Source of the DNA: Bacteroidales bacterium
Lineage (GTDB): Bacteria; Bacteroidota; Bacteroidia; Bacteroidales; BM520
DNA: 8,784 nucleotides
Assembly (NCBI GenBank): GCA_023230285.1
Contig: JALNXP010000089.1
Span: 1 to 8,784, forward strand
Reading direction: 5' to 3'
Below, one piece after another: positions 1-4,859 of the stretch. The translations under genes and the position numbers were made by a program. Below the pieces are notes generated by a model, which searched no databases, had not been told where the DNA came from, and saw nothing but the letters and a program-made list of their open reading frames with translations. Position 1 is the stretch's first letter. Every line of letters starts with the position of its first letter.

Positions 1-640
1 TGGCGAATTTATAGGCTATGATTGAGTCTTTCCACTCGTTGAAATATGATGAAGACGCTCCCGGAATACCGTATTTGCACAGCCTACCGTTGCAAGCCAC
101 ACCAAACAAATGGGTAATAAACAGTCGGTCGCTGCGTTTGTCGTAAGTCTGAAACTGCCTTACGCCTTCCAACCAGTTGGTGCCGCGGCGGGCGCATTGC
201 TTGGCTTCTATCGGCACAAGCGGAATGCCGTTTACCAATAGATAAATATCGGTACGCACCTGCTGCACCGCATACTGATTGGTAACAATGAAACTGTTTT
301 GCCAAATATCCTCAAAGTTGATAAAGCGAATAGTTCTATCTTCTTTGTTGAGGGTAATGGTAACACCTTCAACCAATAGTTTCAGAAACTTTTCGTTTCC
401 CTCAATAGGGACAGGATTCCGCAAATTGTTAAGCAATACTTCCACTGCCATTTTCGCTTCTGTTTCAGTAATAGCGTTAAACGCTACCACCTTCTCAATC
501 AGTATAGGCTCAATTACTGCATTGGATTGCAATCGGTTATAGATTTTCAACTCTTCAGCTGAGCGATATTCGTAGCCCAATTTGCTTAGCCATTCGGTTA
601 CTTTTGCCTCAACGGGAGTGTTTTCTGATAACTTTGACAT
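1..640 (-). CDS. hsdR: Type I restriction enzyme R subunit (HsdR), N-terminal part, cut by the window's left edge
   Basis: The frame from the ATG at 640-638 stays open for 213 residues to base 1, so the 3' end is missing. HsdR is the endonuclease and ATP-dependent translocase subunit, acting on DNA with HsdM and HsdS. Only the N-terminal nuclease domain (HSDR_N type) is visible. The start reads MSKLSENTPVEAKVTEWLSK. The PD-(D/E)XK core is visible as D131 in RTDIYLLVNG, followed by E145-A-K147 in PLVPIEAKQ, the usual D...NGxPL...ExK spacing. The downstream QFQTYD segment also fits the family. The helicase motor would lie past the left edge. The start is supported by a GAGGAGG sequence 9 bases upstream. 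The gene follows the Bro-N-Fic stop by 1 base, so it is the last visible gene of the operon. No frameshift is seen in the visible part. Function is inferred from family motifs. Confidence 0.93.
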   Translation of the reverse strand, partial: MSKLSENTPVEAKVTEWLSKLGYEYRSAEELKIYNRLQSNAVIEPILIEKVVAFNAITETEAKMAVEVLLNNLRNPVPIEGNEKFLKLLVEGVTITLNKEDRTIRFINFEDIWQNSFIVTNQYAVQQVRTDIYLLVNGIPLVPIEAKQCARRGTNWLEGVRQFQTYDKRSDRLFITHLFGVACNGRLCKYGIPGASSSYFNEWKDSIIAYKFA

Positions 641-641
641 A

Positions 642-1505
642 TTAATTTTCCTCCTCGTAATAGTATGAATAATCAATTCCTTTCATAAATATTTCACGGT
701 CGTTGATTTTGTCTGTCAATGCCGATTTCAACAGATCTTTTATTCGTGAACTGTTTGCCGCACTTTGTTCCATCGCTTTCAAGTAATCGTTTTTGTTGAT
801 TTTGCTCCAGTCCACACAAAGTTTCAGTTGTTTTTTCAAAATCATATCAAGCCAAATGCGTGTGCTTCTACCGTTGCCTTCCATAAACGGGTGAGCCACA
901 TTCATTTCTACGTATTTATTAGCAATCTCGTCAAACGTGGTTTCGGGCATTTTGTCAATGGCTTTCAACGTATTATCCAAATATTGAGCAACACAAAACG
1001 TGAAGCCGCCTTTTGAAATGGTTTTGTCGCGAATCTGTCCGGCAAAATCGTACAACCCGCCAAACAGGTAGGCGTGAATTTGCTGTAATGCCTTTGTGGT
1101 GCCAATATCCTTATCATCAATCAGATTGCTTTCCATAAATTCGTAAGCCTTTTTCTTGCTCTTTCCGTCTATGGTGTTATCACTGTAAGTAAACCAATCT
1201 AAAAATGTCGTGGCGTTTTTGCTTGGAATGGCTTTTACGAGTTCGGTTATATCGCTCTGTAAAAAACAATCCGTAAGGCGCACTTTACCATCTGGCGCAA
1301 CCATTTTCAACCCCTTACAAATTGTAAGGAGTTGGCTGTTTCCCTTTTTTAGTCTGTTTTTCAGCACATACCAATAATTGCGTGCATCTTCACTTCCGGT
1401 GATTGCGCTGACAATATCGACTGCCGAAAACCACCATTTGGAATTTTCCTCATCCCAAACAGCCCGCACCTCGCGGTCATTGAAAAAACGGATAGAAGTT
1501 TTCAT
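642..1505 (-). CDS. Bro-N domain fused to a Fic adenylyltransferase domain, 287 aa
   Basis: Residues 1 to about 100 resemble the Bro-N/phage antirepressor domain (IRFFNDREVRAVWDEE, then WWFSAVDIVSAITG, ending near LTDCFLQSDITELVKAIPSK). Residues from about 117 form a Fic domain, with a flap region at GGLYDFAGQIRDKTISKGGF (149-168) and the active-site loop HPFMEGNGR at 205-213. That loop matches the canonical HPFx[D/E]GNGR, so AMP transfer to a protein hydroxyl is expected from family knowledge; the target is unknown. The C-terminus ends IDYSYYYEEEN. S280 and E284 fit the SxxxE core of the class III inhibitory helix of stand-alone Fic proteins, although the next residue is E rather than G or N. 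The start overlaps the hsdS stop (ATGA) and has GGAGG 7 bases upstream. The stop lies 1 base before hsdR, so it is tightly built into the restriction operon. An antirepressor-like DNA-binding role for the N-terminus is inference. Confidence 0.88.
   Translation of the reverse strand: MKTSIRFFNDREVRAVWDEENSKWWFSAVDIVSAITGSEDARNYWYVLKNRLKKGNSQLLTICKGLKMVAPDGKVRLTDCFLQSDITELVKAIPSKNATTFLDWFTYSDNTIDGKSKKKAYEFMESNLIDDKDIGTTKALQQIHAYLFGGLYDFAGQIRDKTISKGGFTFCVAQYLDNTLKAIDKMPETTFDEIANKYVEMNVAHPFMEGNGRSTRIWLDMILKKQLKLCVDWSKINKNDYLKAMEQSAANSSRIKDLLKSALTDKINDREIFMKGIDYSYYYEEEN
650..656 (-). promoter_or_regulatory. Ribosome binding site of hsdR
   Basis: The minus strand reads GAGGAGG here, 9 bases before the ATG at 640. 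It lies inside the last codons of the upstream Bro-N-Fic gene, where it encodes part of the terminal glutamates. It fixes the hsdR start. It is one of only two clear Shine-Dalgarno sequences in the operon of the GGAGG type; the other is before the Fic gene. Confidence 0.6.
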
Positions 1506-2728
1506 ATTTTTTCCTCCATAATTTTCTCAATCTCTTCCACTTTCACTCTTACTTTCCCCGTAAGCAAGTTTTGCATCAGGCTTTTTTTGAGGCGTTCCAA
1601 GGTGGCTATTTTTTGTTGCTTGGCTTGCTGATAATCGGATATTGATTTAATTTTTTCGGCAATTTTAATTTGTTCATCATATTTTGGACATAAGAACTTC
1701 ATTTGCCTTATGTCTCTGTCTCCAATTGCAGGATAATTTGATCCAGCTACCCAACTATAAAATTGTTTGTCGCAAATCTCACTCAGAATCTGGTAGTAAT
1801 AAAACAAATTTGATTCCTGCTTATTTGCCGTTAAGACATAAAATCCTGTAGAACAAATCCAATTTTCATTATTGGGATTGTTGAATATTGCAAATGCTTT
1901 CAAATTTGGTCGCACTCCTGAAATCAATATATCTCCATTTTTAATTGAACGCCTTGCTCGTCCTGGCGCATCTTTAAAATTAAATTCAAGACAATCATTA
2001 AAATTTATCTTTTCTGTTGAGACAGATTCTATTGTTATGTATTTAAACTTGTAATTAGAATCGGTCTTTGACGGTAATGAATCAGAATTTATAGAAAAAA
2101 CATCTTTTACCTTCTTCACTTCCCACCCTTTTGGGACTCTTCCGAATTTTTCGTCTGTATAAAACTCGTCGTCGGTGCGGAAAGTGCCGTCGGGTTTCAT
2201 TTTGCCGGTGAGGAGGTTCTGCATCAGACTTTTTTTGAGGCGTTCGGCGGCGGCTATGCTACGCTGTACGGCTTCTATGGCGGCATCTACCCGCGAAAGC
2301 AGGGCGGCAATGGCTGCTTGCTCGGGAAGAGAAGAAGGATAATGAATATCCATTTTAGATAATGTTGATAATCTTATATATGGAATATTATTTTGGCTAA
2401 CTTCTTTGTTTATTCGTATTGGCAAATATCGATTTAAATAATGCTCCAAATATTTCACATTTATTCCAAATCCTGTTAAAACATAAACTCGTTGATAAGC
2501 ATTAAATTTACCTTTATAGTAATGAACATAACCAACATATTCACCATTTCCGGAAACAAGTAAAGCCTCATCATCAAACGCATAATTATCAATATGATAA
2601 AAATCTTTAGCACAAGTATAAAAACGATATTGTCCGCCTTCAACCATAGCATTTGCATCTAACTTCCCTGTAGAAATAGACGACACTAAATTCATCAATT
2701 TATCCGTTTCCCAATTTTCCATCCTCAT
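1502..2728 (-). CDS. hsdS: Type I restriction-modification specificity subunit (HsdS), 408 aa
   Basis: HsdS recognises the bipartite target DNA and scaffolds HsdM and HsdR. The two-repeat plan is visible. Target recognition domain 1 covers about residues 5-130 (GGQYRFYTCAKDFYHID, then DEALLVSGNG, then GKFNAYQRVYVL). A conserved central helix follows at about 134-176 (LPEQAAIAALLSRVDAAIEA, then ERLKKSLMQNLLTGK). Domain 2 covers about 198-350 (VPKGWEVKKVKDVF, then IKNGDILISGVRPN). A second helix at about 350-392 repeats ERLKKSLMQNLLTGK. Length is normal for the family. The listed start at 2728 gives MRMENW. The ATG at 2722 (MENW) may be the true start, because AAAGGA lies 6 bases before it and the same layout occurs at the AlbA_2 gene. 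By eye, both TRD-coding parts are more AT-rich than the conserved middle, consistent with domain exchange. It follows DUF1016 by 4 bases and overlaps the Fic gene by 4. Confidence 0.95.
   Translation of the reverse strand: MRMENWETDKLMNLVSSISTGKLDANAMVEGGQYRFYTCAKDFYHIDNYAFDDEALLVSGNGEYVGYVHYYKGKFNAYQRVYVLTGFGINVKYLEHYLNRYLPIRINKEVSQNNIPYIRLSTLSKMDIHYPSSLPEQAAIAALLSRVDAAIEAVQRSIAAAERLKKSLMQNLLTGKMKPDGTFRTDDEFYTDEKFGRVPKGWEVKKVKDVFSINSDSLPSKTDSNYKFKYITIESVSTEKINFNDCLEFNFKDAPGRARRSIKNGDILISGVRPNLKAFAIFNNPNNENWICSTGFYVLTANKQESNLFYYYQILSEICDKQFYSWVAGSNYPAIGDRDIRQMKFLCPKYDEQIKIAEKIKSISDYQQAKQQKIATLERLKKSLMQNLLTGKVRVKVEEIEKIMEEKI
1513..1517 (-). promoter_or_regulatory. Ribosome binding site of the Bro-N-Fic gene
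   Basis: GGAGG on the minus strand, 7 bases before the ATG at 1505, embedded in the last codons of hsdS. The hsdS TGA overlaps the Fic ATG as ATGA, a standard arrangement for translational coupling. This supports the Fic start at 1505. Confidence 0.65.
1573..1596 (-). repeat. hsdS internal direct repeat, distal copy
   Basis: This 24-base stretch matches 2221-2244 at 23 of 24 positions in the same orientation. It encodes RLKKSLMQN in the C-terminal conserved helix. Direct repeats of this kind in hsdS are known substrates for half-gene exchange; their use here is inferred. Confidence 0.8.
2221..2244 (-). repeat. hsdS internal direct repeat, proximal copy
   Basis: Partner of 1573-1596 with one mismatch, encoding the same residues in the central conserved helix between the two recognition domains. 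The copies are 648 bases apart, an exact multiple of three, so recombination between them would delete one recognition domain in frame. Confidence 0.8.
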
Positions 2729-2745
2729 TCCTTTACTTGTTCATT
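2726..2745 (-). repeat. Gene-junction repeat before hsdS
   Basis: A 20-base stretch identical to 4378-4397. On the minus strand it runs AATGAACAAG then TAAAGGAATG. It contains the last codons and stop of the DUF1016 gene (TMNK*) and the AAAGGA ribosome binding site and first ATG of hsdS. Related copies lie at 3773-3800 and 5871-5898. Confidence 0.8.
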
Positions 2746-3764
2746 GTTTTCCCCAATTCTCTTAAAACCAACTGCCTCAGCTCTTCTGTTTTAGGCAGAT
2801 AAAGCTGATATTTAGAGACGAATAGTTTGGCTTCCATCCCGTAGGTGGCGTATTGCACCATTACATCATTTTTGTCGGCTGCCAAAATAATGCCTATCGG
2901 CGGATTATCGCCCTGCGTATTCATATCCAATGCGAAATAGCCAAGATACATATTCATTTGCCCTATGTCTTGGTGCTTAACTTTTCCGCGTTTCAAGTCA
3001 ATAATGACATAACATTTCAGAATGACGTGATAGAAAACCAAATCGGCATAATAGTCTTCGTTATCAATGGTCAAGCGATACTGTCGCCCGATAAAAGCAA
3101 AGCCTTTGCCTAATTCGAGCAAAAATTCTTCCATGTTTTTTATCAGAGCGTCTTCCAGTTCATTTTCGGTAACAGGATTTTCCTTTAAGCCGAGAAAATC
3201 AAGATAATAGGTATTCTTTATAATATCCGCCGGCTGCAAGGCAATTGTTCCGGATTGTGATAATTGTAAAACCTCGTCTTTGTTTTTTGAGGCTGCCAAT
3301 TGATAAAACAGACTTCTATCGCATTGTTTTCGTAATTCTCGATAGCTCCATTTTTTATTAATTGTTTCTGCCATGTAAAAATCACGTTCCAACTGATTTT
3401 CAATAGGAATTATTTCAAGTAATTGTGTCCAACTCAATTTTCCAAGCACTGCTTGGAAAATTGGGAAACGAAGGTATAACAACCTCATATTGGCTAAGTT
3501 ACTCTTTGAAAAACCTTTGCCGAGTTTCAAGGTGAGATCACGGGAAAGTTGCTGAATCAGTTTAGTGCCGTAGGTGGCACGAAAATTGCCATCTTGCTCA
3601 AAATCAACAATATATTTACCGATATTCCAATTCATTTCCACCAAAGCATTGTCTATGGCTTTGACGGCTTTTTGTTTTGCCGCAACGGAAATCTGCTCAA
3701 TCTGCCGGATCAGCACAGCATAGCGATTGTCATTGTTCTGTGATATTGGTTGGTTATCTTCCAT
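2733..3764 (-). CDS. DUF1016/YhcG family PD-(D/E)XK nuclease-fold protein, 343 aa
   Basis: The N-terminal half (about residues 12-180) is the helical DUF1016 N-terminal domain: IDNALVEMNWNIGKYIVDFE, then GFSKSNLANMRLLYLRFP, then LSWTQLLEIIP, then WSYRELRKQ. The C-terminal half (about 185-335) is the YhcG nuclease-like domain: GKGFAFIGRQYRLTID, then D241 in YYADLVFYH, then D256-L-K258 in VIIDLKRGK, then QMNMYLGYF. The D...(D/E)xK pattern is intact, although Asp replaces the commoner Glu before x-K. Length is typical. The family often sits in type I restriction loci, but its biochemical role is not settled; a DNA-cleaving or DNA-binding accessory role is inferred. The start at 3764 gives MEDNQPISQN, preceded by a junction repeat. 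The C-terminal tail TMNK* is encoded by another junction repeat and resembles the HsdM tail. hsdS begins 4 bases downstream. Confidence 0.92.
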   Translation of the reverse strand: MEDNQPISQNNDNRYAVLIRQIEQISVAAKQKAVKAIDNALVEMNWNIGKYIVDFEQDGNFRATYGTKLIQQLSRDLTLKLGKGFSKSNLANMRLLYLRFPIFQAVLGKLSWTQLLEIIPIENQLERDFYMAETINKKWSYRELRKQCDRSLFYQLAASKNKDEVLQLSQSGTIALQPADIIKNTYYLDFLGLKENPVTENELEDALIKNMEEFLLELGKGFAFIGRQYRLTIDNEDYYADLVFYHVILKCYVIIDLKRGKVKHQDIGQMNMYLGYFALDMNTQGDNPPIGIILAADKNDVMVQYATYGMEAKLFVSKYQLYLPKTEELRQLVLRELGKTMNK

Positions 3765-3772
3765 ATCGTTTC

Positions 3773-3800
3773 TTTATTTGTTCATTGTGAATTGTTCATT
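3773..3800 (-). repeat. Gene-junction repeat before the DUF1016 gene, copy of the hsdM 3' tail
   Basis: All 28 bases are identical to 5871-5898, which spans the end and stop codon of hsdM. It holds two ATGAACAA units (minus-strand starts at 3799 and 3785). It ends in a TAAA, and the DUF1016 ATG follows 8 bases after the repeat. Most of the 56-base gap 3765-3820 is this repeat. Confidence 0.85.
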
Positions 3801-3824
3801 ATAAATTTCTATCCGCCCTTTCAT
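3774..3824 (-). other. 16-codon micro-ORF between the winged-helix fragment and DUF1016
   Basis: The ATG at 3824-3822 overlaps the TGA of the winged-helix frame (ATGA), and the frame ends with TAA at 3776-3774. The product would be MKGRIEIYNEQFTMNK. Its last eight residues equal the last eight of HsdM, because both are encoded by the 28-base repeat in the same frame. It may be a coupling leader that carries ribosomes to the DUF1016 start, or simply an accident of repeat copying. There is no homology-based evidence for a functional peptide. Confidence 0.25.
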
Positions 3825-4132
3825 AATTCACCTCGCTTTTTTAATTCGGCAATACTGTATGTTCGATTTTTATTTGCGCCTTCGGGAGTTATCATTTGTA
3901 ATTCTACTAAAGCCCTAAGAAAACGTTTGGTACTTGAAACGCTTAATTTAAGTATATCTGCAATATCTCCTGTTTTTGAATGTGGATTGTCTTGCAAAAA
4001 AACAATGATATCCGACATCTTATTGATAAAGTCTGCATTTATCGACAATTTATCGACAATCTCCCTGTTTATCGACAATTTATCGGCAATTTCCTGCTTT
4101 ATAGACATTACATCGACATCCTTAACCGGCAC
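3821..4132 (-). pseudogene. Winged-helix C-terminal part of a frameshifted AlbA_2-type gene
   Basis: From the GTG at 4132 this frame encodes 103 residues. The C-terminal two thirds look like a winged helix-turn-helix: INKMSDIIVFLQDN, then KTGDIADILKLSVSSTKRFL, then LVELQMITPEG, ending in a wing and tail NRTYSIAELKKRGEL. Before it is a decapeptide repeated twice ([Q/R]EI[A/V]DKLSIN). The frame is open upstream to the A7 run at 4159-4165, so the piece is probably the 3' part of the gene starting at 4380, joined by a -1 shift. A separate start is also possible: the ATG at 4108 overlaps the stop of the AlbA_2 frame as TAATG and would give a 95-residue protein. The winged helix itself looks undamaged, so the part may still be made. 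DNA binding is inferred from the fold. Confidence 0.6.
4038..4097 (-). repeat. Two 30-base tandem repeats inside the winged-helix frame
   Basis: Units 4038-4067 and 4068-4097 agree at 25 of 30 positions. A third, degraded unit begins at 4098. Each unit holds two copies of an 11-base word that reads TTGTCGATAAA on the minus strand (one copy with a single change). In protein the unit is the decapeptide [Q/R]EI[A/V]DKLSIN, which could extend a helix. Confidence 0.8.
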
Positions 4133-4380
4133 AATATCGCTATGAATGGAAGTATTGATTTTTTTCTCATTTCCTCGTGCATTCCTATTACAAGATAACC
4201 ACCACCTTCATTACACAAAGCCACCACATAGCCCAAAATGCATCTGCGACGATCTTTGGGTTTATCCTTGCCGGCACCATTATAGGAAACGTTGCCGCCT
4301 TCGCCTTTTTTGAACTCCACGTGGTCTTCCGATTCACGCATCGTTTTAAGCTGTTCTAATTTAACTCTATTCATCATCAT
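4108..4380 (-). pseudogene. Truncated AlbA_2 (Schlafen-like) domain protein, 5' part of a frameshifted gene
   Basis: The start looks like an AlbA_2 DNA-binding domain (PF04326): ESEDHVEFKKGEGG, then RRRCILGYVVALCNEGGGYL, then VIGMHEE at about residues 64-70. The family normally continues with the rest of this domain and usually an ATPase-like or winged-helix region, several hundred residues in total. Here the next residues (RKKSILPFIAILCRLRMSM) are unlike the family, and the frame stops after 90 codons. The reading frame would pass into the winged-helix part by a -1 shift at the A7 run 4159-4165, giving 186 residues. Even then the second half of AlbA_2 is missing, so an internal deletion is likely. 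The first ATG overlaps the Doc stop as ATGA. The third ATG at 4374 has AAAGGA 6 bases upstream, exactly as before hsdS MENW, and may be the real start. Confidence 0.65.
4159..4165 (-). other. A7 run forming an A-AAA-AAA slippery heptamer between two reading frames
   Basis: In the AlbA_2 frame the codons are AGA AAA AAA TCA, so the run reads A AAA AAA in the X XXY YYZ phase of -1 frameshift sites. A -1 shift continues as ATC AAT ACT and enters the open winged-helix frame, to stop at 3821. GAGGA lies 6 bases upstream (4172-4176), where bacterial sites such as dnaX often have a stimulating Shine-Dalgarno-like element. I see no strong stem-loop just downstream. Gain of one A would also restore the frame. 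Confidence 0.5.
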
Positions 4381-4859
4381 TCCTTTACTTGTTCATTTTC
4401 TTCAATGCCTATTTTCCCTTTACTCATAGCATTAGCAATATCTATTTTCAACGATTCGCTAAAATCGGTACAATCCACAATACATTGAATAATAGACAAA
4501 AGCAATTCATCGTTTATGTTGCCGGCGGCAATGTGGTACACAATAGCTTCCAATCGTTTCATAAATGTGAGTGCCGCCCAATTTTGTCCGTTTTTATGTA
4601 GTAAATATGCCCCTAACGTAAGCGCAACACGTTTGTTGCCATCGTTGAAGAAATGTCCGGAACAGAAACGGAAAACAAGATAGGAGAGCTTTGCCGTGAA
4701 ATTAGGATAATAAGCATCGTTTTGAATAAATTCGATAACGGCACGTATTCCTCCTTCGTCTCGAATACCTGAAAATCCGCCACCACTTTTTTCTATGGTG
4801 CGAGCGTAAACGTCAAGCACTTCTTCGTATGATATGTATTGAACGTCGTTATTGTTCAT
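4377..4859 (-). CDS. Doc-type (death-on-curing) Fic-fold toxin, 160 aa
   Basis: The protein has the Doc layout: an N-terminal helix with YISYEEVLDVYARTIEKSGG, then GIRDEGGIRAVIEFIQND, and the active loop H69-F-F-N-D-G-N-K-R77 in GHFFNDGNKRVALTLGAYLL. The Lys after Asn (GNKR, not GNGR) is the Doc signature. In Doc this goes with phosphorylation of EF-Tu rather than AMP transfer; the same activity here is inferred from the motif. Length suits the family, slightly longer than P1 Doc. The gene overlaps the RhuM-like gene by 11 bases (start ATGAACAATAA), which suggests translational coupling. No Phd-like antitoxin gene is present, so the RhuM-like protein is the natural candidate neutraliser. The C-terminal residues EQVKE* are encoded by the junction repeat shared with the DUF1016/hsdS border. 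Its stop overlaps the next ATG. Confidence 0.9.
   Translation of the reverse strand: MNNNDVQYISYEEVLDVYARTIEKSGGGFSGIRDEGGIRAVIEFIQNDAYYPNFTAKLSYLVFRFCSGHFFNDGNKRVALTLGAYLLHKNGQNWAALTFMKRLEAIVYHIAAGNINDELLLSIIQCIVDCTDFSESLKIDIANAMSKGKIGIEENEQVKE
4378..4397 (-). repeat. Gene-junction repeat between doc and the AlbA_2 gene
   Basis: Identical over 20 bases to 2726-2745. Here the ATGAACAAGTAAAGGAATGA string is read as GAA CAA GTA AAG GAA TGA and ends Doc as EQVKE*. At the other copy it is read in another frame and ends DUF1016 as MNK*. The contained AAAGGA probably serves the next gene's start at 4374. Confidence 0.8.

Noticed and set aside
84..305. 73-codon ORF on the minus strand near the left edge
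   Set aside because: It is out of frame with hsdR, whose frame is open from 640 to base 1 with recognisable nuclease motifs; the short ORF has no family features.
279..542. Plus-strand ORFs throughout (e.g. 279-542, 765-1016, 3750-4145, 7117-7476)
   Set aside because: They lie antisense to convincing minus-strand genes, show no domain similarity, and have low-complexity or odd composition typical of reverse-frame shadows.
1582..2236. A7 runs in hsdS (1582-1588, 2230-2236) as phase-variation tracts
   Set aside because: Both sit in conserved LKKSL codons in frame, and the gene is full length; seven bases is short and nothing suggests switching.
1502..2728. hsdS inversion-type phase variation
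   Set aside because: No second hsdS, partial hsdS, invertase gene or inverted repeats are seen in the window.
4377..4380. Mobile element ends around the accessory block
   Set aside because: No transposase, integrase, terminal inverted repeats or target duplications were found; the shared junction repeats are direct, not inverted.
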